From assembly GCA_946414395.1 (NCBI GenBank), contig CAMKOE010000010.1:1-64000 (forward strand): a DNA stretch of 64,000 nucleotides. Reading direction: 5' to 3'. Within the stretch, counting starts at the first letter, position 1; each line of letters starts with the position of its first letter. A program made the position numbers and the translations under genes. Positions 52,764 to 61,031 of the stretch are shown here, piece after piece. The notes beneath the pieces were generated by a model. The model saw only the letters and a list, made by a program, of their open reading frames with translations, was not told the origin of the DNA and did no database searches. This stretch comes from an uncultured Porphyromonadaceae bacterium (lineage in GTDB: Bacteria; Bacteroidota; Bacteroidia; Bacteroidales; Muribaculaceae).

Positions 52764-54275
52764 TTATAATAAGTGTTTCTCGTGCTGGCGGCGGGACATG
52801 ATGAGCAGGATGAGCAGGGAGGCGCCGAGGCCGTAATAGACGGCATCGCCGGGAAGCGACGTGAAGTTGGCCAGCAGCATGGCGGCGACGCCAATGGGCA
52901 TCGAGAGCAGTACGCCGCGGGGATTGAAGCGCCCGGGGCACCACAGGGCGAAGCACAACGGGAACAGGATGGCCACGGCCCTCAGACCCAGCGACAAGAA
53001 GCCCAGGTCATTGATGAAACTGCTGTGGAATAATAATGTGGCGATTACCGCTGCTGCGAGGATGCCCACGATGGACAGGCGCGTCTGGGTCAACTGTGAC
53101 AAGGGTGAACCCGTCATGCCCATGCGGCGCTTGAAATTGCCATAAACGTCACGCACGAGAATCGTTGCGGCGCCTAGCGACAAGCCGCTGCCGCACCCCA
53201 GGATGTTGATGAGCATCGTTCCCAGCATCAATCCGCCCAGCCATGCGGGCAGGTGATTGAGGATGAATGCGGGGAAAGCCTGTGCCGAGTTCTCGAGGAC
53301 ACCCAGCCCGGCAGGCAGGGTCTCGCCGGCGGCCTTCATGGCCACAACCTCGTCGGCGGTGACGTAGTGACCGCGCATGTAGATGCCCACAAGGGTGCAG
53401 GCTGCGCCGATAATGGGCATGAACAGTGAGCACAACAGGGCACCGTGCCGTGCCTTGGGCGTGCTGGCAGCCGACCAGATGCACTGGGCATAACTCTGGG
53501 TACACACCACGCCCAGGATGAGCGACAGGCAACCGCCCAGGTCTTTAAACAGCCCGCGGGCAAATGGATATCCGTAGCGGTGATGGATGCTCTCGAGGTC
53601 ACTCAAGCCGTTATACTCGGCTAGAGCAGGGGACAGATAGACGCTGTCCACGCCATCGGTAAGCCCCCACAGTCCACCGGCGATGTGCCACACGACAATA
53701 CCCGCCGCCAGGGATGACAGGTAGAGCAATACCAACTTGACGATGCCGGCCACTCCTGCGCTGCGGATGCCGCCAAAGAGCACAAGCAGCATGATGAGTA
53801 CCGCTCCTGTGACCGATGCCCAGACGGTGGGGATGCCAAACAGGCTGCTGATCATCGCCGACGACGAGAGCACCTGGGACATGATGCTGATGAAGATACC
53901 AATGAGGAAAAGTATCGACCCGACTGTTTCGGCCTTGTGACCGTACTCACGGCTCACGATCTCGAGCAGCGTGGTGCAGCCGCTGCGCCGCAACGGGCCA
54001 GCATAGAACAACCCCAACACAAGGGCTCCCAGCCCAGCCCCGATGGTGAACCACCAGGCCGACACGCCGTAGCAGAAGGCCAGTTGCGCAGTACCGATGG
54101 TCGATTGTCCGCCCGCAAGCGTGCCCAACAGGGCACCGCAAACCATCCAACTGCCCGAATTGCCTCCGGTCGTGAAACTGTGTGCGTCCTTCACCTTGCG
54201 TCCGGCCAGCCAACTCAAGGCCAGCAGCAGGGTGACGGTCAAGATGACTCCAATGAGATGTGTGATCGATACCAT
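52764..54275 (-). CDS. Sodium:solute symporter
   Basis: A 503-residue SSS-family transporter with about 13 membrane helices. The family landmark is the GNSGSWMVCGALLGTLAGGQ helix-1 region, followed by an LPAGLGVLENSAQAFP loop near residue 315. The ATG at 54275 is preferred because a TACCTTTG box at 54311-54304 lies inside a longer frame. The substrate (a sugar, amino acid or carboxylate) cannot be told. It is transcribed against the flanking genes. Confidence 0.92.
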   Translation of the reverse strand: MVSITHLIGVILTVTLLLALSWLAGRKVKDAHSFTTGGNSGSWMVCGALLGTLAGGQSTIGTAQLAFCYGVSAWWFTIGAGLGALVLGLFYAGPLRRSGCTTLLEIVSREYGHKAETVGSILFLIGIFISIMSQVLSSSAMISSLFGIPTVWASVTGAVLIMLLVLFGGIRSAGVAGIVKLVLLYLSSLAAGIVVWHIAGGLWGLTDGVDSVYLSPALAEYNGLSDLESIHHRYGYPFARGLFKDLGGCLSLILGVVCTQSYAQCIWSAASTPKARHGALLCSLFMPIIGAACTLVGIYMRGHYVTADEVVAMKAAGETLPAGLGVLENSAQAFPAFILNHLPAWLGGLMLGTMLINILGCGSGLSLGAATILVRDVYGNFKRRMGMTGSPLSQLTQTRLSIVGILAAAVIATLLFHSSFINDLGFLSLGLRAVAILFPLCFALWCPGRFNPRGVLLSMPIGVAAMLLANFTSLPGDAVYYGLGASLLILLIMSRRQHEKHLL

Positions 54276-54321
54276 GATGCGGATATTACTGTTTTTGGGA
54301 CTGCAAAGGTACAAAAAAAAT

Positions 54322-54490
54322 GGTAATGATATAGATGTTGGCCCGAACCCTGCGGGGCTAATGCGAATCTTTAGTTTGGCGAAGCCAATTGCTCGATTTT
54401 TTTTTTAAATATTGTTCGTGTAATAGGTTTTCTCAGCGAAAATAGCATTAAAGACTATTCAGGGCCAAGTGCTATATCGTTCCCCTAGAG
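54322..54490. repeat. Dispersed intergenic element, copy B
   Basis: The most complete copy. It starts GGTAATGATATAGATG, has the CCCTGCGGGG palindrome, GTGTAATAGGTTTTCTCAGC, and ends CAGGGCCAAGTGCTATATCG. It is related to 18583-18750 and, at its end, to 45585-45610. Confidence 0.7.
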
Positions 54491-54681
54491 TTTTTCTGCT
54501 ATTGCCTTGCCTTGAGGGCCGATTAGCGGTTTTCGCCTGCTTTCAGCCCTGTTTTTGTCGAGAAATGAGGTTAGATTTTTTAATATTGTTTATGTTGATA
54601 AAACGCGTGTAAACAAGTAGTTGTGATTTGATAAAGTTTAGATTTTTTCTTTGATATAGGGTGGGGTGCCGTTTTTATCAT
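54491..54681. other. Upstream region of the alpha-amylase gene
   Basis: Noncoding. A TACCTTTG promoter box lies at 54682-54689. A 4-bp GGGTGGGGTG tract occurs near 54660. Confidence 0.5.
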
Positions 54682-54719
54682 TACCTTTGTAAAAAATCAA
54701 CGTGAATAGTAATTTATCA

Positions 54720-56621
54720 ATGACCAAAATGAAACGTGTTTTTTCAATAGCAATCGTGTTGATAACCGCGTTGTTCGCCGTAGCGGCTGTCTATGAGCCG
54801 TCGCTGGAGAACGATAGCGAGGTGTGTGTGTTCTTTGAGGCCGATGCAACGGCAAGCGGCGCTCCCTGCATTTGGGTGTGGGAAGGCAATACCGATGGCC
54901 GCCAGTACGTGGGAACAGCGTGGCCCGGGCCCGAAATGACCTACATGGGCGATACCCAGAGTGGCAATAGGATATACAAGTGGACCTATACGGGCACGCT
55001 GGCAATGCCCACTGGCCTGATTTTCACCTGGAATAACCAGACCGGGCGTGTGGACGGTTCGTTCACCAATCACGGCTATTATGTAATGGGCCAGTTGACC
55101 AAGGTCATAGGGGCAGGCGAGAGCACTTTTGTCCCCAATCAGAATGTTATCTATCAACTGGACCTGTACAACTTTACCAGCCAGGGCACCCTGGCCGCGG
55201 CCCAGCAACGCCTTGATTATCTCAAGGACCTGGGCATTGACATCATCTGGCTCATGCCCATCCACCCTCGTGGCGTGACAGGCCGCATCGGCTCGCTGGG
55301 CAGCCCTTACGCCCCCCGCGACTACCATGCCGTGAACAGCGACTTCGGCACGCTGGCCGACCTGCAGGCCTTTGTCGCCGCTGCCCACCAGCGCGGCATG
55401 CAGGTGTGGCTCGACTGGGTGGCCAACCACACCGCCAAGGACAACGTGTGGATCACCCAGCACCGTGAATACTACAACTCGACGCTCACCAGCCCCAACG
55501 GCTATGGCGACGTCTATCAGTTGGATTACAGCAAGGAAGCGACCCAACAGGCGATGATCGAGGCCATGGAGTACTGGATTGACCAGGCCGACATCGACGG
55601 TTACCGTTGCGACTACATCAGCAGCAATACCATTCCCACCTCGTTCTGGACGCGCGCCATCAAGGCGTTGAAGGAGCACAAGCCAGGCAAGACCATCACC
55701 ATGCTGGGTGAGGGTGACATGGCCAACAGTGTGCAGCGCCTGCTCGGGTGCGGCTGGGACTATGACTACGCGTGGGGTTTCCAGACCTCGCTGGTCAACA
55801 ACAAGAACCGCCCTGCCAATGTGCTCACCCAGTGCCGCAACCTGGTGGGTGACTTGCGCTTTGTGGACATGAGCCGCATGGTCTATCTCACCAACCATGA
55901 CCAGAACTACAGCAACACGATGCAGTCGCAGTATGGCAACAACGTGTATGCCTTCACGGTGCTTACGTTCACCCTCTATGGCATGCCGTTGCTCTACAAC
56001 GGCCAGGAGACCGGCTACCTGCTCAACCATTGCCTCGATTACTTCAACCGCACACCCATCAACTGGAACTCGGTGGACAGCAAGATGCAGAACACTGTCA
56101 AGGCCTTGACGGCCCTCAAGCACAGTTGTGACGCCCTCATCGACAATGGCGACCGTGCCAGCGAGGTGACCTTCATGACCACGGGCAACAGCAATGTCAT
56201 CGCCTATCAGCGCAGCCACAATAACCAGAAGTGTCTGGTCGTGCTCAACCTGGGCACGTCATCGGCAAGTACCATCGTTACGGGCCTGGAGGCTGGAGAG
56301 TGGAAGCGCGCTATCGATGTCGAAAACATCAGTGCGGGCTTGACAGCCATTCCTGTGACCTTCAGTACTACTCAAAGTTTTGTATTGCCGGTAGGTGGTT
56401 ATCAAGTATATATCAAGGGTGAGCCCATGGAGGATTTCTTGCGTGGTGACGTGAATGGTGATGGTGAAGTGAACATCAGTGACATTACTGCGCTGGTCGA
56501 TATCCTGCTGGGTGGCAGTATGGACAAGTACCCGTTCGAACGGATTGATGTGAATGGTGACGGCGAAATCAATATAACTGATGTCACAATAGTTGTTGAT
56601 TTTCTGATAAAGGCTGCGTGA
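54720..56621 (+). CDS. Secreted alpha-amylase (GH13) with dockerin
   Basis: A 633-residue starch-degrading enzyme. The start at 54720 follows the TACCTTTG box by about 30 nt. The signal peptide is about residues 1-24; a starch-binding-like module covers about 30-130 (CIWVWEGNTD, AWPGPEM). A GH13 barrel follows. In numbering from the upstream ATG at 54702 the conserved regions are DWVANHT (near 238), DGYRCDYIS (nucleophile Asp304), MLGEGDM (acid Glu337) and TNHDQ (Asp400). The C-terminus has two dockerin-like loops (GDVNGDGEVNISDITALVD and DVNGDGEINITDVTIVVD). It is the SusG-like surface amylase of the starch locus. Confidence 0.94.
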   Translation: MTKMKRVFSIAIVLITALFAVAAVYEPSLENDSEVCVFFEADATASGAPCIWVWEGNTDGRQYVGTAWPGPEMTYMGDTQSGNRIYKWTYTGTLAMPTGLIFTWNNQTGRVDGSFTNHGYYVMGQLTKVIGAGESTFVPNQNVIYQLDLYNFTSQGTLAAAQQRLDYLKDLGIDIIWLMPIHPRGVTGRIGSLGSPYAPRDYHAVNSDFGTLADLQAFVAAAHQRGMQVWLDWVANHTAKDNVWITQHREYYNSTLTSPNGYGDVYQLDYSKEATQQAMIEAMEYWIDQADIDGYRCDYISSNTIPTSFWTRAIKALKEHKPGKTITMLGEGDMANSVQRLLGCGWDYDYAWGFQTSLVNNKNRPANVLTQCRNLVGDLRFVDMSRMVYLTNHDQNYSNTMQSQYGNNVYAFTVLTFTLYGMPLLYNGQETGYLLNHCLDYFNRTPINWNSVDSKMQNTVKALTALKHSCDALIDNGDRASEVTFMTTGNSNVIAYQRSHNNQKCLVVLNLGTSSASTIVTGLEAGEWKRAIDVENISAGLTAIPVTFSTTQSFVLPVGGYQVYIKGEPMEDFLRGDVNGDGEVNISDITALVDILLGGSMDKYPFERIDVNGDGEINITDVTIVVDFLIKAA

Positions 56622-56666
56622 ATATACTGAAAACCAATGAATTGACAGGTGTGTTTTGAAGTGATA

Positions 56667-58316
56667 ATGAAGATATGGAATAGGGTGCTGCTGTTGCTCT
56701 CGGTTCTCACTATCCAGGCTTTGCCGGCAGTGGGGGCAGGAGAGGGTATCGACTTTCATCGGCTGGATAGCCTCATTGAGGCCCAGCCGCGCCTGGTGGC
56801 CGAGAAAGAGTCAAGGATCACTGCGATCAAGGCCGGCTTGTATAAGGCCCGTGGTGACCGTGAACGCTATGCCCAGGTGAATCGCCTCTTTGAGGAATAC
56901 TCAGCCTACCAGTATGACTCGGCCCGGGCCTGTGTGGGCGAGTGCCTCAGGCTGGCACGAGTGATGAACGACGAGGTGCTGCTCAACGACAGCCGCCTGA
57001 ACCTGGCACACATCCTGTCCACATCTTGCCTGATGGGAGAGGCCTCCGCTGCCCTGGCCCAGATTGACACAACGCGCTTGACGCCTGACCAACTCGTGCG
57101 CTACCATCGCACACGCGTCAATCTGCTGATTTATCAGGCCGAGTACGTGCAGGGCACCGACTATGTGAAGGACTACGTGCGGCAACTGGTGGATGCGCGT
57201 CGTGCCGCGGCAGCGATCAACGTGCCTCATGACAACGAGAATTACCTGCTCACCCAGGCCGAGTGCCTGGCTGACAGCAACCAGCCGCGTCAAGCCATCT
57301 CGCTGCTCGAGGGAATGATAAAACGCTATCACAGCGGCCAGCGGCTCTATTCCATCATCACCAGCATGATTTCGTTTTATTACTCCCAACTGGGCGACAA
57401 GCAAGAGCAGATGCGCTATCTGATCATGAGCGCCGAGAGCGATCTCGAGGGCTGCATCCGCGAGAACACGTCGCTGCGCACCATCGCCGACCGCTTGTTT
57501 GACGAGGGGGACATCGACCGCGCTTACCGTTACATGAGGGTGGCTGTGGACGATGCCAACTTCTATGGCACACGCCTGCGCAACATCCAGGCCTCGCACA
57601 TCGTGCCCAAGATCCTGGACGCTTACCAGACCAACCAGGAGCGCAACCACCGCAACATGATGTGGCTGCTTGCCATCATGTCGCTGATCTCGCTGCTGCT
57701 GGTCGTGGGCGTCATCGCCATCTATCAACTGTTGAAGCGCTATCGCCGGCTCAATGAGCAGAAGGTGGCCATCAACGAGCAACTGCGGCAGGTGAATGCC
57801 CGATTGGGCGACACGGTGGGCCAACTGAACGAGTCAAACGGGCTGCTGCGCGAGCGCGAGAAAATCAAGGAGGAATACATCGCCCGCTTCCTGACACTCT
57901 CCAGCCGATTCATCGACCGTGGTGAGGAGCAACGCAAGGCACTGTACCGCTTGTTCCGTGACCGCAAGCATGAGGACCTGCTGCGCGAGTTGAAGAGTAC
58001 CCACCACGGCAATGAGAATGCGCGGTTATTCTATGAGAACTTTGACAATGCCTTCCTGAACATTTATCCCACCTTTGTCGACGAGGTGAACAACCTGCTG
58101 CAGGAGGGCGGCAAGATAGAGGTCAGGCAGGGCAAGCGCCTCACCACCGAATCCCGCGTGCTGGCGCTCATCCGCCTGGGCATCACCGATAACCAGAGCA
58201 TCGCCAACATCCTGCGTGCCAGCCTGACGACCATCTACACCTACCGCTCCAAACTCAAGGCCCGCGCCATCAGCAAGGACGACTTTGAAGACCAGGTCAA
58301 GGTCATTGACCGCTGA
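56667..58316 (+). CDS. Membrane-bound HTH regulator of the DUF6377 type
   Basis: A 549-residue regulator. The signal peptide is residues 1-22; a periplasmic TPR-like domain follows (about 25-325). One membrane helix (about 335-355, MWLLAIMSLISLLLVVGVIA) is followed by a coiled coil. A cytoplasmic C-terminal HTH is at about 480-540 (ALIRLGITDNQSIANILRAS, then TTIYTYRSKLKARA). Such proteins sense oligosaccharides in the periplasm, as SusR does, though the domain build is different. It sits inside the starch locus and probably controls it. Confidence 0.88.
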   Translation: MKIWNRVLLLLSVLTIQALPAVGAGEGIDFHRLDSLIEAQPRLVAEKESRITAIKAGLYKARGDRERYAQVNRLFEEYSAYQYDSARACVGECLRLARVMNDEVLLNDSRLNLAHILSTSCLMGEASAALAQIDTTRLTPDQLVRYHRTRVNLLIYQAEYVQGTDYVKDYVRQLVDARRAAAAINVPHDNENYLLTQAECLADSNQPRQAISLLEGMIKRYHSGQRLYSIITSMISFYYSQLGDKQEQMRYLIMSAESDLEGCIRENTSLRTIADRLFDEGDIDRAYRYMRVAVDDANFYGTRLRNIQASHIVPKILDAYQTNQERNHRNMMWLLAIMSLISLLLVVGVIAIYQLLKRYRRLNEQKVAINEQLRQVNARLGDTVGQLNESNGLLREREKIKEEYIARFLTLSSRFIDRGEEQRKALYRLFRDRKHEDLLRELKSTHHGNENARLFYENFDNAFLNIYPTFVDEVNNLLQEGGKIEVRQGKRLTTESRVLALIRLGITDNQSIANILRASLTTIYTYRSKLKARAISKDDFEDQVKVIDR

Positions 58317-58394
58317 CCGGATGAGCAATGGCATGTAAGCGAGATAATTTGCATCAGTAAACACTGAATTAACAATTGTAAAGTGAATTATAAT

Positions 58395-60380
58395 ATGAGG
58401 AGAATTTTTATTTTTGTATTCATGTGCTTGACAATGAGTGTGGTAACACTTGCTGGCAACGTGAAGTTGACGTCGCCCGACGGGTCGCTGACGGTGACCG
58501 TGGGCGAGGATGGTGGCCGAGCCTGGTATCAGGTCAATCGGGGCAACGAGTTGATTATCAGCCGCTCTGAACTGGGCTTTGTCCTCAAGGACGGCGACCT
58601 CAAGGGCAACTTCAAGATGGGCAAAGTGACACGCTCGTCGCTCGACGAGACATGGAGCCAACCCTGGGGCGAGGATGCCCTGGTGCGCAACCACTACAAC
58701 GAGATGAAGGTGCGCCTGCAGGAAAAACAAGGAATGAAACGATATCTTGACGTGGTTTTCCGCGCCTATAACGATGGTGTGGCTTTCCGCTATGAGTACC
58801 CGCGCCAGCGCGGCCTCGACGAGTTTGTCATCATGGACGAGGTGACACAGTTTGCCCTGCCCACCGACGCCATGGCCTGGTCGATACCGGCCTTGACACC
58901 GTATTATGAGGGCATCTACACCTGCGAGCCCGTGAGCCAGAAGGGCAACATGGCTGGCCCTGTGGCGCTGGAGGTCAATGACTCGCTCTGCATGGCCATC
59001 ATGGACGCGAATCTCACCGACTACTCGACGATGAACTTCTCTCACGAGGGCACGGTCCTCAAGGCCGACCTCGTGCCCTGGAAGAACGGTGACAAGGTGA
59101 GGGTGTGGGCTACCCGCGTGTCGCCCTGGCGTGCCATCATCATCGGCCGCACCGCCGCCGACCTGCTGCTCTCGCGCATGGCCCTCAACCTGAACGAGCC
59201 CTGCAAGATTCAAGACACGTCATGGATCAAGCCCACCAAGTATGTGGGCATCTGGTGGGCGTTGCAGAAACAGCGCTGGACCTGGTCCCAGGGGCCCCGT
59301 CATGGCGCCACCACCGAGAATACCAAGCGCTACATCGATTTTGCCGCCCGTCACGGCATGGGCGGTGTGCTGGTCGAGGGCTGGAACTACGGCTGGGACA
59401 CCGACTGGACCCGCCACGGCGACGGCTTCAGTTTCACCCGCGCCTATCCCGACTACGACCTGTCGGGCCTGTGCCGCTATGCTGCCGAGCGCGGCGTGCG
59501 CATCATTGCCCACAACGAGACGGGCGGCGCGGCCCAGAACTACGAGGACCAGATGGAGGACGCCTTCAGCCTGTATGAGTCGTTGGGCATCAACACGGTC
59601 AAGACCGGCTATGTCAACTCACATTTCTATAATGGCGAGTTGCAGCACTCGCAGTGGGGTGTGCGCCACTTCCGCAAGGTCATCGAGACCGCTGCCCGCC
59701 ATCACCTGATGATTGTCAACCACGAGGGCGCCATGCCCAGCGGCATCCAGCGCACGTGGCCCAACCTCATTGCCACCGAGAGCATGCGCGGTCAAGAGTA
59801 CAACGCGTTTGACCGCCATGGCGGCAATCCGCCCTATCACGAGTGCATCCTGCCGTTTACCCGCGGCCTGGGCGGGCCGATGGACTTCACTCCCGGCATC
59901 ATGGAGTACAGCAACGACTCGGTGCCTGGCACGCGTCCCCAGACGACCCTGGCCCACCAACTTGCCGAGTATGTCGTTATCTATAGCCCGGGCCACATGG
60001 CCGCCGACCAGATCGAGAACTATGAGCACCAGCCCGCCTTCAAGTTCATCGAGGAGGTTCCCACCGACTGGCAGCGCACCCTCGTGCCCCATGCCGCGAT
60101 GGGCAAGTATGTGACCTGCGTCCGTCAGGAGCGGGGCACCGATAACTGGTATGTCGGCAGCGTGACCGATGCCACCGCCCGCGACCTGGACCTGTCGCTC
60201 GACTTCCTGGACCAGGGCACCCGCTACGAGGCCATCATCTATGAGGACGGCCCCGGTGCCGACTATCGCGATAACCCTTACCCGATGACCATCCGCCGGA
60301 TGGCTGTGGACCGCGGCTCAACCCTGCGTCTGCATCTGGCGCCTGGCGGCGGCGTAGCCATCCAGATACTGGCAAAATAG
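58395..60380 (+). CDS. GH97 alpha-glucosidase (SusB-like)
   Basis: A 661-residue periplasmic enzyme that hydrolyses alpha-linked glucosides. The signal peptide is residues 1-20. The N-terminal beta-sandwich begins VKLTSPDGSLTV; the TIM barrel has GVLVEGWNYGWDTDW, IIAHNETGG and MIVNHEGAMPSG, the glutamates that form the active site in GH97. A C-terminal beta domain ends it. ATG 58395 is preferred to the GTG at 58383. It follows the regulator by 78 nt. Confidence 0.94.
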   Translation: MRRIFIFVFMCLTMSVVTLAGNVKLTSPDGSLTVTVGEDGGRAWYQVNRGNELIISRSELGFVLKDGDLKGNFKMGKVTRSSLDETWSQPWGEDALVRNHYNEMKVRLQEKQGMKRYLDVVFRAYNDGVAFRYEYPRQRGLDEFVIMDEVTQFALPTDAMAWSIPALTPYYEGIYTCEPVSQKGNMAGPVALEVNDSLCMAIMDANLTDYSTMNFSHEGTVLKADLVPWKNGDKVRVWATRVSPWRAIIIGRTAADLLLSRMALNLNEPCKIQDTSWIKPTKYVGIWWALQKQRWTWSQGPRHGATTENTKRYIDFAARHGMGGVLVEGWNYGWDTDWTRHGDGFSFTRAYPDYDLSGLCRYAAERGVRIIAHNETGGAAQNYEDQMEDAFSLYESLGINTVKTGYVNSHFYNGELQHSQWGVRHFRKVIETAARHHLMIVNHEGAMPSGIQRTWPNLIATESMRGQEYNAFDRHGGNPPYHECILPFTRGLGGPMDFTPGIMEYSNDSVPGTRPQTTLAHQLAEYVVIYSPGHMAADQIENYEHQPAFKFIEEVPTDWQRTLVPHAAMGKYVTCVRQERGTDNWYVGSVTDATARDLDLSLDFLDQGTRYEAIIYEDGPGADYRDNPYPMTIRRMAVDRGSTLRLHLAPGGGVAIQILAK

Positions 60381-60400
60381 TCCCGCCAATCAACGATTCC

Positions 60401-60438
60401 GCCCCGTGCCTGCCGTGTGACAACCCCAGGCGCGGGGC
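60401..60438 (+). terminator. Terminator after the GH97 gene
   Basis: GCCCCGTGCCTG (60401-60412) pairs with CAGGCGCGGGGC (60427-60438) with one T-G wobble; TTGTTGTG follows. Confidence 0.7.
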
Positions 60439-61031
60439 TTGTTGTGCCATGGAAAAAGCACCGGTGTCAAGCAAGAGCAAAAAGGAAATTATCGTGAAAA
60501 TGATGATTTTTTAAAGAAAAATTGGCTTTTGTGTTAAAAAAAGTGCATTGTGAACAAAAAGTTATTATCTTTGCGGCATGTGCTCGCAGTAATGAGGCAC
60601 ATGAGATTTGGATGAGTTTGTTCACTGCTCTCTGTCCGCCTTAGACGGATTGCTGTAAAAATAATACCAACTGATTATCCCGATTTTCACGGATAATTGA
60701 AAAAGCGGTATTGACCCAATAGAGAATGAAAAACTAATCCTGACTTTAAAATGACACATAAAATGACACATAAAATGACACATAAAATGACGAGGATGTA
60801 CAGATACTTTATTGAGAACAAGTTGAATGGCGGGTGCCGCGGCAACCGTTGTTGGCTTGCACCACGTTTAGAGGTAACCGGTGTCCCGTCAATCATGATA
60901 GAGAATAAATCCAGTAAGCAGAGCGCACTTGCTGTTAAATCACACCTTAGAGATAATCAACATCAATCCCCCGATAGGCCCAGGTATGCGCTCGCTTGAG
61001 CCTACCGGTGGATTAACTAAATGTTTACTGT
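60439..61031. other. Long 5' region of the susC-like gene
   Basis: About 590 bp without a convincing gene. A TATCTTTG promoter box lies at 60566-60573, which implies a leader of about 450 nt. The leader has an ATTATCC/GGATAAT hairpin (near 60675-60697) and a 12-bp tandem repeat at 60748-60791. A weak frame of 82 codons at 60751-60999 starts inside the repeat. Confidence 0.5.
60748..60791. repeat. 12-bp tandem repeat in the susC leader
   Basis: AAAATGACACAT is repeated 3.7 times, the last copy ending in ATGAC. Each unit carries an ATG, so repeat number could change upstream initiation. Confidence 0.85.

Noticed and set aside
60751-60999. An 82-codon frame in the susC leader (repeated MTHK start)
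   Set aside because: The start lies in a 12-bp tandem repeat and the rest has no recognizable content. It might be an upstream frame, but I cannot support it as a gene.
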